Shown: positions 53,276-62,933 of the stretch, one piece after another | Position numbering within the stretch: position 1 is the stretch's first letter | Layout of the letters: every line of letters begins with the position of its first letter | NCBI RefSeq assembly: GCF_020783335.1 | Contig: NZ_CP086068.1 | Coordinates: 3,038,001-3,102,000, forward strand | Origin: Mucilaginibacter daejeonensis | GTDB taxonomy: Bacteria > Bacteroidota > Bacteroidia > Sphingobacteriales > Sphingobacteriaceae | DNA: 64,000 nt | Direction of reading: 5' to 3' | Program-made: the position numbers and the translations under genes | Notes under the pieces: generated by a model | Databases searched by the model: none | The model's input: only the letters and a program-made list of their open reading frames with translations | Told to the model about the DNA's origin: nothing

Positions 53276-54187
53276 TTAATCAATACGTTGAAACTTACCA
53301 TCAGGCTTCAGATGATAGACCACGGTCGAGCTTTCTGTCTTCGCATTCTCGAGAGTACCCGTAATATCGCCTTGCTCGTTGTAGGTGTAGTGATCCTTGC
53401 TGTATGAAGTGATCGATATCGAACCATTCTTTTGTATCACAAAATCACGGTGATATTCTACCTCGAATGTGAAACGGCTATCCAGTAACAAAGCGTCCTG
53501 CAATTGACCATTGGGGTTGTAGCTATTCAATTGTATGTTAAGCACACGGCCATCGTTCTCTCCTTTTATGGTGTAGATGATCACTTTAAGGTTCACCTCG
53601 CCTAAATGGAACTGGTTAGCGTTAACATACCTATCGCCTGGTTTAATGTCGTACCCGAACGGGCTTTCGTGTACGGGCACGATCGGTTCGTCATAGGAGG
53701 CCAATTCAAAGCCTTTGGGGACGACCAATTGATGATCACCGCCTACCGGCTCACGCTGATAAAAATTGGCGAATCGCTTTGATGATATGGGCCATTGAAC
53801 ATCTGTCGAACTGGTATGCTGATCAGTGGCAGTTGGTGCTAGGGTCACCGGTGATAGAAACACCGTGTCACGTCCACTCTTAAAATGCTCTTGCATTTGT
53901 TCGCCGCTGTGTATGATCATTGTGCGTGCGGTATCTGGCTGGTAGCCTTCTTTAAAGAACGTGATCACGTCAGAGCTAACATCATCAGTCGTTATCTTGA
54001 AATAGCCATGCATATCGGATTTCACTTGCAGCCCATGGTAACTGACAATAACATCCCGTAAAGGTGAATGGGTCTGGCGGTCGTAAACGTAGCCTTCATA
54101 AGCGTCTTGCCCACAGGCTGAAAGCAGACAAACGCCCAATAATGTTACAGCAATTCGTGATAATGATAAAGCGGTTTTTAAGGTCAT
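53276..54187 (-). CDS. Lipoprotein with carboxypeptidase-regulatory-like domain
   Basis: 303 aa. A lipoprotein signal ends LLSACGQDAYEG. Residues about 30-110 form a beta-sandwich like CarboxypepD_reg (YVYDRQTHSPLRDVIVSYHG, then DMHGYFKITTDD), common in Bacteroidota surface proteins. The remaining ~190 residues are beta-rich with RHS-like YTYNEQGDITGTLENAK but no recognised domain. It lies near other unknown lipoprotein genes. No function is assigned. Confidence 0.75.
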   Translation of the reverse strand: MTLKTALSLSRIAVTLLGVCLLSACGQDAYEGYVYDRQTHSPLRDVIVSYHGLQVKSDMHGYFKITTDDVSSDVITFFKEGYQPDTARTMIIHSGEQMQEHFKSGRDTVFLSPVTLAPTATDQHTSSTDVQWPISSKRFANFYQREPVGGDHQLVVPKGFELASYDEPIVPVHESPFGYDIKPGDRYVNANQFHLGEVNLKVIIYTIKGENDGRVLNIQLNSYNPNGQLQDALLLDSRFTFEVEYHRDFVIQKNGSISITSYSKDHYTYNEQGDITGTLENAKTESSTVVYHLKPDGKFQRID

Positions 54188-54249
54188 TGGAAATGATGGA
54201 AAAGTGAATGTAAGTATTTTGTAGTGATACGGTCATGATCCGCAAGGCT

Positions 54250-54924
54250 CTAACAAGGAAACCACCAGTGCAACTTGTAAAGTTTACCGTCCTTTATGAA
54301 CAACTCGATATGCCCATCAGATACATTATTACTATCTTCTCTCAGTATGGCCACCTGCACTTGGCCATCGCCCATTACATCCGCCGTGCCGATCTGCTTA
54401 CAGGCGTTCGGGAATATCTGCTTTAGACCGGCCATCGTGGTGTGGCCGTCAAGCCGGTATCCCTTGAACATCAAATAATAGCCATGGGCAAAGTTCACTT
54501 CGTCTATCGCCACCTTTTCTTTTGAACATTCGAACCGTGAACCGCTCTTGAAAAGATATCTGGCACCTGGGTCCACAGAACCATCCGCTTCCTGAAATAT
54601 GTTGGTGCAAGGCTCTTCTTCAAGGAGTAATTTGGTACTGTCGGGCTCGCCAAGTGCCTTGCGGAACTCCTTCAGAGAGAAATAGCGCGGTAAAACACCA
54701 TTTAAACGAATGTCCTTTTCCTTCATCACCTCGTTCAACGTATCGCTTGCCAACGCTGCCGTTGGTGACCGCAAGGCATTAGAGACAGGTGTATCATTGA
54801 CCGCCTTTACAGCTTTTGGTGCTTTATCTACCTTCTGTGCTGACCGCTCGGGACGGCTGTCACATGATATGATCGAACAGTACAGGACTAGTAACAATCT
54901 CGATAATAAGCTTCCTCTCGTCAT
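54250..54924 (-). CDS. Predicted lipoprotein of unknown function
   Basis: 224 aa. The signal ends CSIISCDSRPE, a lipobox. A low-complexity linker (KVDKAPKAVKAVND) is followed by an alpha/beta domain with YFSLKEFRKALGEPDSTKLL and a C-terminal LFIKDGKLYKLHWWFPC. Four cysteines lie in the mature part, including the last residue. I do not recognise the family. It is divergent from the plus-strand membrane protein gene by 85 nt. Confidence 0.72.
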   Translation of the reverse strand: MTRGSLLSRLLLVLYCSIISCDSRPERSAQKVDKAPKAVKAVNDTPVSNALRSPTAALASDTLNEVMKEKDIRLNGVLPRYFSLKEFRKALGEPDSTKLLLEEEPCTNIFQEADGSVDPGARYLFKSGSRFECSKEKVAIDEVNFAHGYYLMFKGYRLDGHTTMAGLKQIFPNACKQIGTADVMGDGQVQVAILREDSNNVSDGHIELFIKDGKLYKLHWWFPC

Positions 54925-55009
54925 CGCCCCTAATTAAAGCATTAATAATAATTCACCAAACAGTGATATTACCAAAACGGTTCTTACACAAAATGGTTTA
55001 TACGAGATC

Positions 55010-55510
55010 ATGTTGACCAACAGATCATACCATACGAAGATCTATCAGATCGTGGTCAGGTACTGGCTTATTGACCTGTTGATCAGCGTGTCCTTATACA
55101 TCGCTTTTAGACTGACCATTATAAACATCGCGGCTGCTGGAAACAGCTTCTCGGCTACAATATTCTCCATACTTGATATCTTGCTAAATTTGGTCTTCTC
55201 CCTGATGTATCTCGTAACCATGGTAGCCTGTTCTCTAACCATATTTTTGAACCGCATCAAAAAGATCCGAGACAACGGATCGCTCTCCTGGCTGAGTTTT
55301 TCCGGCTTACCTTTTTTGCTGACCACAGCACTGATCATCACCTTTTATCAAGACGGCCGGTCACATAAGGTCGATCTCACTACTAAAGCTTTGCTCTTTT
55401 CGGCGATATATGTGGTCAGCACCACGATGCTCTTCTTCAGCTTCCAACGCCGATATCGTGCACTGTCGAAAGCGATCAATATAGACCGAAATGCTATACC
55501 CCAAACGTAA
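55010..55510 (+). CDS. Four-span membrane protein of unknown function
   Basis: 166 aa. Hydrophobic spans are at about 19-41, 50-78, 95-112 and 125-146, joined by short basic loops (NRIKKIRDN, QRRYRALSK). The basic loops place both ends in the cytoplasm. It is followed after 6 nt by a lipoprotein gene, so they are one operon. No family is recognised. Confidence 0.75.
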   Translation: MLTNRSYHTKIYQIVVRYWLIDLLISVSLYIAFRLTIINIAAAGNSFSATIFSILDILLNLVFSLMYLVTMVACSLTIFLNRIKKIRDNGSLSWLSFSGLPFLLTTALIITFYQDGRSHKVDLTTKALLFSAIYVVSTTMLFFSFQRRYRALSKAINIDRNAIPQT

Positions 55511-55516
55511 TAAGAC

Positions 55517-56413
55517 ATGACATCTACCCAAAAGCTCAGATACATCGATGCCGCATTGATCGCCCTGATCTTGATGATGACCATTACTAGCTGTCATCAA
55601 GATCGAAGTGAATCTACCGCTAATAATGGGACTAAGCGAACGGTCGACAGCGGCAAGACCACCAAGTCCACGCCAAGCAAGATGGGCATAAAATTACCAT
55701 CGTCATTCGTGGTCAGTTGTGGTTCAGGGTGTGCCATGACGTACACACCTACAAGAGTTACAGGTGCTCTTCCTAACATCACCGTTTCGTTCAAAGTAGA
55801 TATGTTCATGAACGACCAACTATCTGATACTTATACTGAGGTCTACGTATTTGCTTACGACCCATCTGATCACATTCGAACCATTCATCTACAGGGAAAA
55901 GAAGAGAGCGTACTCACTACCTCACCACCTTCCGCACAAAGGTCATTTGCTCAATTTGCCGCTGAGCTGATCAGTAATGATATTGATAAAGGATCTGTAG
56001 CGTCATCCAAAATGATTTATGACCGAAGGACCGACCCATCAAAGGCGTTCTACACGACAATGCCAACTGCCTCTGTAAAAGGCTTAGACAAGTACAGTTG
56101 TAATGAGGCGGAGACGCGCTATCTTTCCCTGCCATCCCCCGTCAGCGTCAGGCTTATTTTGGTTCCGCAAGACTGCGGCGATATGAGCTACCGGTATTAT
56201 TTGATCGCCATAAAGAACGGGCAAGTGACCGGCAACCTGTACGTTGAAGGCGAATGGTACGAACCTGATGGCGAGGACGACAAGGAGACCAGGCATTTTG
56301 CGATCACGGACAACTTCCAGATCATAGTGACCATTACAATAGCAGAGCGTTCAGTTGAAGAGCGTTATCATGTTGAAGAAGATGGAACGATCGTGAAGGA
56401 GAAAGGAAAGTAG
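55517..56413 (+). CDS. Predicted lipoprotein of unknown function
   Basis: 298 aa. A signal with LMMTITSC (Cys26) marks a lipoprotein. A Ser/Thr/Lys-rich linker to about residue 55 leads to a beta-rich domain beginning VVSCGSGCAMTYTP (two close cysteines). There is a further cysteine pair near KYSCNEAE and PQDCGDM, suggesting two disulfides in the periplasm. The C-terminal part is acidic. It is co-transcribed with the four-span protein. No family is recognised. Confidence 0.75.
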   Translation: MTSTQKLRYIDAALIALILMMTITSCHQDRSESTANNGTKRTVDSGKTTKSTPSKMGIKLPSSFVVSCGSGCAMTYTPTRVTGALPNITVSFKVDMFMNDQLSDTYTEVYVFAYDPSDHIRTIHLQGKEESVLTTSPPSAQRSFAQFAAELISNDIDKGSVASSKMIYDRRTDPSKAFYTTMPTASVKGLDKYSCNEAETRYLSLPSPVSVRLILVPQDCGDMSYRYYLIAIKNGQVTGNLYVEGEWYEPDGEDDKETRHFAITDNFQIIVTITIAERSVEERYHVEEDGTIVKEKGK

Positions 56414-56474
56414 GATCGCTGCCACAACGTAATACTGTTCCGCTTACATACCGTGCGTTGATTGAATACAAGTT

Positions 56475-56509
56475 GGCGTTACGATGGCTTTGTAAGCCAT
56501 CATAACGCC
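56475..56509. terminator. Hairpin between convergent genes
   Basis: A 16-bp stem with one mismatch (GGCGTTACGATGGCTT against AAGCCATCATAACGCC) and a 3-nt loop lies between the lipoprotein gene and the convergent esterase-family gene. It lacks a T tract but probably separates the two transcripts. Confidence 0.6.
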
Positions 56510-56535
56510 TGTATTAACATTGTAATTTAGCTTTC

Positions 56536-57828
56536 TTATTGATCAAGCGGTGTGGCGGCATGCGTATCACTAATGAATAGAAAGGCGTCAAAATGATCAC
56601 TCATGTTTACTTTATCGTAAGTGGAAGCACCACTTTTAGGGGTGTATCCTACAAAACGCATTGGCTTGATCAACCTATTATTATTGAACTGGTCAGGAAA
56701 GAAATAAAATGCCGGGATCTTGGTGTCCATCAATGTCTTTTCCCATGAATCCTTTAATGGGGCCTCCAGTGCATATGCTTTCATTGGGTTATCATAAGTG
56801 TCGCGCGGCTCTGTTGTGGCTGCAAAAGTGCCTGTGGCCGTTCCGGTCCCTAACACAAAGTACTGATCAGGGAACATCTTTCTTAGGTAACCACCGGTGC
56901 CGCCTACGGCCCCCTGGTAGATCGGCTTTTTCGCCACATGCCCGTCGTGTGCCCAAATGATCATTTTGGTACCTGGAGTTCGCATCATCGCCGACACCGT
57001 GTAAGCCATATTGCTGTCGCGACTGGCCTCTGCTTTTTTGGCCCGAGAGGCGTAGAACGGGGCAAAGGCCTGCCGTAAATTAGTGATCGCGAGCAAGGCA
57101 TCATTCTTTACCTGTTGCGGCAATTCGATGGCCTCAAGCTGCTTGCCTAATTGCCCTGCCAGCAAGTAGCCGCTATAGCTGCTTTTCTCAAGTGAGTCGT
57201 AATTTAACCTATAGTCGGCCCGGTTCAATCCATACCAGGCCTCGTCTTGGAATGTTGCTGCACGCAAGATCGGTCCGTTCAACGTGTCCAGCAAAGCAGC
57301 CGCTTTGGTGCCGCTAAGGAGCTCTTTTAATACGGTGACATCAGGTCGTGAAAAAACGTAGTCGATGCCACTGATCACGACCTTACGACGATGACCTGCA
57401 TTGTACTTTTTCACCCATTGCAGAAGTTCTTTGGTCTCTTTGTTTTGCCATATACTGAGCAGATACTTTTTCATCAAGCTGTCGATATTCGACCGTTTAG
57501 GCAACTCGCGATCCAAAAGCCAGCAATCGCTCAGGTCATTCTCAAATGCGATGCGATCAAATCCTTTCTCTTCCACCAAAATACGGGTTATCCAATACCG
57601 GAGCTTATAGAACTCGGCGGTACCATGCGTGCCCTCGCCCAAGGCCACGATCTTTTTGGTAGCCATTACTTTGGTCAGCGGAGCTATAGATCGCTTGAGA
57701 TCTGTATAATTATTTGTTTTGATCGCTTTTAACGCCTTTGTATCGACGGATGCACCATCGTTCACCTGTGCTTTCAGTGTTGCCAAGGAACAGATCAGTG
57801 TAAGCAGAATGACTATAGTTCTTTTCAT
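56536..57828 (-). CDS. Secreted erythromycin-esterase-family protein
   Basis: 430 aa. A signal peptide ends LATLKAQ (about residue 21). The erythromycin esterase/succinoglycan-biosynthesis fold is marked by VALGEGTHGTAEFYKLRYWITRILVEEKGF and IIWAHDGHVAKK (His-containing motifs that form the active site). Resistance enzymes EreA/EreB are cytoplasmic and differ in detail. Periplasmic versions in Bacteroidota have unknown substrates. The gene is divergent from a LytS/LytTR pair with a direct repeat between them, so its expression may be tied to that system. Confidence 0.9.
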   Translation of the reverse strand: MKRTIVILLTLICSLATLKAQVNDGASVDTKALKAIKTNNYTDLKRSIAPLTKVMATKKIVALGEGTHGTAEFYKLRYWITRILVEEKGFDRIAFENDLSDCWLLDRELPKRSNIDSLMKKYLLSIWQNKETKELLQWVKKYNAGHRRKVVISGIDYVFSRPDVTVLKELLSGTKAAALLDTLNGPILRAATFQDEAWYGLNRADYRLNYDSLEKSSYSGYLLAGQLGKQLEAIELPQQVKNDALLAITNLRQAFAPFYASRAKKAEASRDSNMAYTVSAMMRTPGTKMIIWAHDGHVAKKPIYQGAVGGTGGYLRKMFPDQYFVLGTGTATGTFAATTEPRDTYDNPMKAYALEAPLKDSWEKTLMDTKIPAFYFFPDQFNNNRLIKPMRFVGYTPKSGASTYDKVNMSDHFDAFLFISDTHAATPLDQ

Positions 57829-57927
57829 GTATTTGTTATTAATGATGCAAATGAAAAGAGTTAAGCATTAAGATGGAGCGATCGGCCGACCGAACGCACG
57901 GCCCGCACGTCAGAACCGGCACGATCG

Positions 57928-57968
57928 GTTTTCGTCGTGTAAAAAGCAGTTTTCGTCGGATAGCCTTG
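57928..57968 (+). promoter_or_regulatory. LytTR-type direct repeat and -7-like element
   Basis: GTTTTCGTCG occurs at 57928-57937 and again at 57949-57958, period 21 bp. LytTR regulators bind paired direct repeats at about this spacing. TAGCCTTG (57961-57968), one mismatch from TAnnTTTG, follows directly, and the kinase GTG is at 58003. Confidence 0.65.
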
Positions 57969-58002
57969 TATTAAATAGACCGATGAGTCTTAATTTAGCG
58001 AT

Positions 58003-59067
58003 GTGCTAAAAAGCTTTAAGATCACCTTCCCCGCGGTTTTTGAGATACTTGTATGGATATTCTACGTGAGTATCTATAAGTACTCCTACCGTATCGAGCA
58101 TTCAGGGCTTCCGCACCAGGAGGGTAATAATTTTCCTTACCTTGAAATATGTCTTTACAGCATTTTCAGTACATTATACCTGGTACCCTACTACCGCTGG
58201 GCTGTACCTCGATTACTTGAAAAGAAGCGATATTGGCTCTTATTCTGCCTTACGGCAGTATCGTTGTCATTGGTAAGCGTGTATAACAATGCTGCAATTG
58301 CCTGGATATTCCAATTGTTCAAACAAAATGGAATAACCCGATCGTATTTTGCCGGTTTGACAAAAGTGCGGTATGTGGACCTCGACCTGGCGCTCACCGA
58401 TCTGTTGGCTTTCTTTTGCGTGGCCTTTGCCAGGTATTCATATAAAAGCGAATTGAAGCGGCACAGCGTGGAGACCGACCACTTGAAACTGCAGTTGAAC
58501 ATGCTCAAAACGCAATTACAACCGCATTTCCTGTTCAACACTTTGAACGGCCTGTATGGCATGAGCCTTACCGGCTCGAAAGATACGCCCCGATTCATAC
58601 TGCTGCTATCGAATATGATGCAATACATTTTGTATGATTGCGACAAGGAGTTCGTTAGCTTGGCCGATGAGATCGATTTTTTGAAAGGTTACTTTGAATT
58701 GGAGCAAAAAAAATATCCCAGTGTCAGCATTGAATTACTGACGCCGGCCAACGTACCTGACATACAGATACCGCCGCTCTTGTTCCTGCCCCTGGTCGAG
58801 AACAGCTTTAAACATGGCAAACATAAACTCACTGACAACGCTACCGTGATGGCCGAATTAAAGATCCACAACGATAGATTGAGCTTTTCAATAATTAACG
58901 ATATGATGGGTAACGCACCTGTACTACCAACACCAGATCGTGTTGGCGGCATCGGCCTTGTGAACGTTAAAAGGCGACTTGAGTTGTATTACCGTGGCAT
59001 GCATCAATTCATCACATCAAATGCTGATGGAAAATATGTCGCCGAAATTTTGATAGAACTGATATGA
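58003..59067 (+). CDS. LytS-type sensor histidine kinase
   Basis: 354 aa. Four hydrophobic spans fill residues about 10-145. The cytoplasmic part has the His_kinase motif QLQPHFLFNTLNGLYGM with phosphoacceptor H175, then an ATPase domain with PPLLFLPLVENSFKHGKHK and GGIGLVNVKRRLELYY. The start is GTG 58003: the ATG two bases upstream is followed at once by a stop. The stop overlaps the regulator start (ATGA). It senses an unknown signal at the membrane and phosphorylates the LytTR regulator. Confidence 0.94.
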   Translation: MLKSFKITFPAVFEILVWIFYVSIYKYSYRIEHSGLPHQEGNNFPYLEICLYSIFSTLYLVPYYRWAVPRLLEKKRYWLLFCLTAVSLSLVSVYNNAAIAWIFQLFKQNGITRSYFAGLTKVRYVDLDLALTDLLAFFCVAFARYSYKSELKRHSVETDHLKLQLNMLKTQLQPHFLFNTLNGLYGMSLTGSKDTPRFILLLSNMMQYILYDCDKEFVSLADEIDFLKGYFELEQKKYPSVSIELLTPANVPDIQIPPLLFLPLVENSFKHGKHKLTDNATVMAELKIHNDRLSFSIINDMMGNAPVLPTPDRVGGIGLVNVKRRLELYYRGMHQFITSNADGKYVAEILIELI

Positions 59068-59750
59068 AATGTGTGATCGTTGACGATGAGCCATTGGCTC
59101 ATCAGGTGCTGGAACATTACATTGCAGAGACGCCCGGACTACAGTTAGCGGCCAAGTTCAGGAACGCTGTCGACGCGTTCGAATATTTGAGCAAGCATAC
59201 GACCGATCTGTTATTCCTCGACATTGAGATGCCCTTGGTGAACGGACTTCATTTTTTGAAAGCCTTGTCTACACCTCCACCCACTATCTTCACTACCGCA
59301 TATAAACAATATGCCTACGAAGGTTTTGAACTGAATGCCGTAGACTATTTGCTTAAACCTTTTGCATACGAACGTTTTGTAAAAGCTGTAGAGAAGGCCA
59401 AGAGTGCATGGTCACAAACCACCCAGAATGATGTGGATACCACTACCCTGCTAGTTAAGGATCAGCAAGGTACACTGATACTCAAGCAAAACGATATCCT
59501 ATATATTGAAGGTTGCCGCGATCATGTAAAGATCAATACCACGTTGGGAACGCACGTCATTTATCATACACTTAAAGGGATATTGGACAAACTGGACACT
59601 AAGACGTTCATTCAGGCGCATCGCTCTTACATCGTGAATAAACATCACGTTAGCCGTATCCAACAGGACGCGTTGATCTTAAAAGATCAGACCTTTGTGC
59701 CCATCGGGCTCTTGTACAAAAAGCCGTTGTTGGAATTCATCCACAATTAG
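59064..59750 (+). CDS. LytTR-type response regulator
   Basis: 228 aa. The receiver has the acidic pair DDE (7-9), phosphoacceptor D53 (LFLDIEMP) and lysine in LLKPFAYERF. The C-terminal LytTR domain (about 125-225) shows ILYIEGCRDHVKINT, FIQAHRSYIVNKHHVSRI and FVPIGLLYKKPLLEFI. It is coupled to the kinase by a 4-nt overlap. A direct repeat upstream of the kinase is the probable target, giving autoregulation and possible control of the divergent esterase-family gene. Confidence 0.95.
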   Translation: MKCVIVDDEPLAHQVLEHYIAETPGLQLAAKFRNAVDAFEYLSKHTTDLLFLDIEMPLVNGLHFLKALSTPPPTIFTTAYKQYAYEGFELNAVDYLLKPFAYERFVKAVEKAKSAWSQTTQNDVDTTTLLVKDQQGTLILKQNDILYIEGCRDHVKINTTLGTHVIYHTLKGILDKLDTKTFIQAHRSYIVNKHHVSRIQQDALILKDQTFVPIGLLYKKPLLEFIHN

Positions 59751-59807
59751 TTCAGGTTCGTCACTATCTACGTCGAACGGCAAGTATACGAAACGATGCG
59801 GTCCTGA

Positions 59808-60326
59808 TCACTGAGCATTACAACGCTCATTGACCAACGCTATGATCTCTTCCTTTTGAGCCGTGTTGAAGGGTATCGCCCTGATATCTTTTTGAGCATT
59901 CGCTTTGAAGTGAAGCCTGATGAGGTCTCCGGCCCATTTACTGGGTATGAGTTCGGCTTTTACAAGATCACGATATGGCACGAACACCATCGATGCTTCG
60001 AGGTAAAATATATTGAACAACGGTTTTACCCTTGACGGCTTTCCATCGCCCCACGGCAAATAGTGAAGGCCGTGTTCGTCAAGCTTTAACCAGACGATGT
60101 TACGAGCTTTGAGGAGATAAGCCACGCCACTGACCAGGATGAGCAGGTCAAGCAGGCCGATCATGATCTCAGGAAATCCGGTGAATAGCCTAAGAAAGAA
60201 GTTAAGCCCCGAGATGACCGAGCCGTCGATCAAAGAAAATATCATCACAGGCAACAAGCCTACGAACACCATCAAAACCCCTATCGTGATGGCTCGCCAT
60301 GCCGGAAAATAGTATTCCTTATTCAT
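59808..60326 (-). CDS. STM3941-like membrane protein
   Basis: 172 aa from the ATG at 60326 (a GTG at 60344 would add six residues). Two hydrophobic spans (about 13-35 and 50-72) are followed by a cytoplasmic beta-rich part with WLKLDEHGLHYLPWGDGK and FVPYRDLVKAEL. The arrangement resembles the STM3941 family, membrane-anchored PH-like proteins of unknown function. It is convergent with the LytTR gene. No partner is evident. Confidence 0.75.
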   Translation of the reverse strand: MNKEYYFPAWRAITIGVLMVFVGLLPVMIFSLIDGSVISGLNFFLRLFTGFPEIMIGLLDLLILVSGVAYLLKARNIVWLKLDEHGLHYLPWGDGKPSRVKPLFNIFYLEASMVFVPYRDLVKAELIPSKWAGDLIRLHFKANAQKDIRAIPFNTAQKEEIIALVNERCNAQ

Positions 60327-60381
60327 CACTTTAACTAACGGCACAACAAAGCACGTTGTTTACTGACGACAAGCCAACTGA

Positions 60382-61257
60382 TCACTTAAAGCTTTTCGAC
60401 ATAGCGTGGTGCAGCCCCGAAGCCGACCAGTAGCCGCTACCGATGATCCTGCGGATGGTGAAGAGAGGGTCGTTGGCATCACGCTTTTCGGCCAGTTGGA
60501 ATGCGGCCTTGAAGCCATGCTTTTTAAGCTCTGGCAGCACCGACATATTCCAGAGGCCATAAGGGTAAGCAAAGTACTCTACCTTTTTGCCCGTCAGTTT
60601 TTCAAGTGTACGGGTCGGCTCATCCACCTGCACGGTCCAATCGTCAAGCTTGGGGTCAGTGTTGTGCTTGTACTTCACCACCATCTTGTGGTCGTAGGTG
60701 TGGCTGCCGATCACATGCCCTTCTGCCGAAAGCTGCTTTACCTGGTCCTTGGTCATGTATCGCTTATGACCTAATGCAACGGTCATGATAAAGAACACCG
60801 CCTTAAAGTGGTACTTTTTCAATTCCGGATAGCCTACCGTGAACTGGTCCAGGTCGGTATCATCAAAAGTGATCATGACCGGGTTTGTGGGCAATGCCTT
60901 GCCTTGGGTCAGGTAAGCAAGCAGGTCATCGGGCAGTATGGTGTGATAGCCATTGTCGGCCAGCATTTTCATGTGAGCTTTAAAACGGTCTACCGGACAG
61001 ATATCGTCCTTGGCTCTTTTAGAGTCTTTAGCCGTCCAGTTGCGGATCTGGTGATAACAAAGGATCGGCACCTCTTTGCGAGCCATGATCTCCGCAGCAT
61101 TAGCGGCCCTTTGTTCAGATGGATATGATGTTGTTTTGGAGATATCAGTAGCACCGTTGGGACCGGTGACCTTTTGTTTGGCTGTGTTTTGATGGCATGA
61201 AGTGGCAATTAACAAGGTGAGTGCACACAGCACTAACCTGAGCAGATCCTTACGCAT
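60382..61257 (-). CDS. Polysaccharide deacetylase lipoprotein
   Basis: 291 aa. A lipoprotein signal ends LIATSC (Cys21). The NodB homology domain begins VPILCYHQI (63-71). It has the metal/catalytic motif TFDDTD (130-135) and the second metal motif GSHTYDH (H186, H190), then YFAYPYGLWN. The enzyme removes N-acetyl groups from a surface polysaccharide or peptidoglycan in the periplasm. The ATG at 61257 gives the lipoprotein signal; the frame upstream has no start signal. No glycan synthesis genes are nearby. Confidence 0.9.
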   Translation of the reverse strand: MRKDLLRLVLCALTLLIATSCHQNTAKQKVTGPNGATDISKTTSYPSEQRAANAAEIMARKEVPILCYHQIRNWTAKDSKRAKDDICPVDRFKAHMKMLADNGYHTILPDDLLAYLTQGKALPTNPVMITFDDTDLDQFTVGYPELKKYHFKAVFFIMTVALGHKRYMTKDQVKQLSAEGHVIGSHTYDHKMVVKYKHNTDPKLDDWTVQVDEPTRTLEKLTGKKVEYFAYPYGLWNMSVLPELKKHGFKAAFQLAEKRDANDPLFTIRRIIGSGYWSASGLHHAMSKSFK

Positions 61258-61382
61258 TATACTTGAAGTTGGTGAAGCAATTACGTGGTAAATATACTCC
61301 ACCGACCGATCACACACCAACTATTTTGAGCGTTGCATAGCATAGGATCAACGGCAGTACCTTACGATCTTATCTGTCATCG

Positions 61383-62840
61383 CTATTTTGACGACAACTC
61401 GTCAATTGACTGTTTGATCTGCTTATCAATGTTGGCCATTTGCACCGAATTAGGTTGAGAATCGCTCGCGTAAGCATCATACATCAGCCTATAACTTTGT
61501 ATCCTCAACTGGCAGTACTTAATAAGTCCCTTGTTTCGTTGATGAATGTCATTTGACACGTCAAGCTTGTCAAGATCCTTGATCAGGTTGATACCTTGGT
61601 TCCAGTAAACGATGCCCTTTTGCAATGCAGGCAATGCTTCGGCTAAAGGCTTACCGCTGGTATCGTTCACTATCTTCACGGCCTTTTCTTCCAGTTCAAA
61701 GAACGAATCGATACGCTTAAAATAGATCGCGTTGCCGCTACGTGATGTATATACGCATGCTAACATCGTCCCCGCCATGATGACCACACTCGCCGCTATG
61801 GTCACCCTTTTGTTGATCGCTCGATCATCAGGTCTTTTTAAACCGGGCAGGTAAATATAACCGACCACCGCACCACTGAGCAGCCCGCCTATGTGCGCTG
61901 CATTATCGATGCCGCTTTTCAGGCCGCCGTACACCAGATTATAGATCACGAACATACCGATATTGGCCAATAGCCCATTGCGCATAGAGCGCTCCACATG
62001 GTTAGTACTTAGTATAGCGAGGAAAACACCATAAAAGCCGAATATAGCCCCTGAAGCACCTGCACTTATGGTTTGATCATGCCACCATATACTCACCGCG
62101 CTGGCCGCTATACCGGTCAGGATGTAAGCCGTTAGAAACTTTACTTTGCCGAGGAACGGCTCCAAAAGCACACCCACAAATACGAGCGCGTACATATTGA
62201 GCGCCAGATGAATGATACCGAAATGAATGAAACAGTTGGTCAGTAAGCGCCACCACTGCCCATCAAGGGTGGTAGTGGTAGAATTGGCTCCCCAGGCAAG
62301 GACACTTGGTCCCGTAGGCTCAAAAACAGAGACCCCGCTGCATACCATGATGAGAAAGATCAGCACATTGATGATAACCAGTATGGGCGTGAAAAAGTAG
62401 TTTTCGGTAGGCTTAAAAAAGGAGAAGAATCCTCCGACCGCCCCGAATTTTGGTCGGATATCGGGCTTCAAAGTGTCTTCATAGGGAGGTATGAAGTCCT
62501 TTTCATACGCTTTATATCGTTCATGGACCTCATCCTCAGTAAGTGTGGTGCTGAGTTCGGTGAAGGTCGCCTCGAACTGATCGATCGCACGTTCGGCCTG
62601 GCCGCTATCAGTTGCTAGACTGGAGATGGGCACACACTTGATGTGCATTTGATCGGCGCCCACATTGATGGTGAACTCACCATTCCATGAATGCTGTGCA
62701 TTGTTGCTATAAGCGATCACGCCCGCATCTGAAAGGAACCGGGTACGCCAATCCAGAGATTCTATGGCACCGAACGCCGATACTAAGCTTCGCTTCTGGC
62801 CAAGGCCCTCGATGTTTACCGAACGTTCTGATGTTCCCAT
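61383..62840 (-). CDS. Rhomboid-family intramembrane serine protease
   Basis: 485 aa. Residues 1-140 are a soluble N-terminal part. Six membrane spans follow (about 150-345). The rhomboid motifs are all present: WWRLLTNCFIHFGIIHLALNM (about 196-216), the catalytic serine S263 in GASGAIFGFYG, and the partner H316 in NAAHIGGLLSG. A soluble helical C-terminal region (about 370-485) extends beyond the core. It cuts membrane proteins within the bilayer. The substrate is unknown. It stands alone. Confidence 0.93.
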   Translation of the reverse strand: MGTSERSVNIEGLGQKRSLVSAFGAIESLDWRTRFLSDAGVIAYSNNAQHSWNGEFTINVGADQMHIKCVPISSLATDSGQAERAIDQFEATFTELSTTLTEDEVHERYKAYEKDFIPPYEDTLKPDIRPKFGAVGGFFSFFKPTENYFFTPILVIINVLIFLIMVCSGVSVFEPTGPSVLAWGANSTTTTLDGQWWRLLTNCFIHFGIIHLALNMYALVFVGVLLEPFLGKVKFLTAYILTGIAASAVSIWWHDQTISAGASGAIFGFYGVFLAILSTNHVERSMRNGLLANIGMFVIYNLVYGGLKSGIDNAAHIGGLLSGAVVGYIYLPGLKRPDDRAINKRVTIAASVVIMAGTMLACVYTSRSGNAIYFKRIDSFFELEEKAVKIVNDTSGKPLAEALPALQKGIVYWNQGINLIKDLDKLDVSNDIHQRNKGLIKYCQLRIQSYRLMYDAYASDSQPNSVQMANIDKQIKQSIDELSSK

Positions 62841-62933
62841 ACTATGATGTGTGTAAGGTCATTTATTTACAGCTACTAATATAGGCGCTTTACGTTGCGG
62901 TACGCTATCAGGACCTAAATTGTGAACGAGCCA

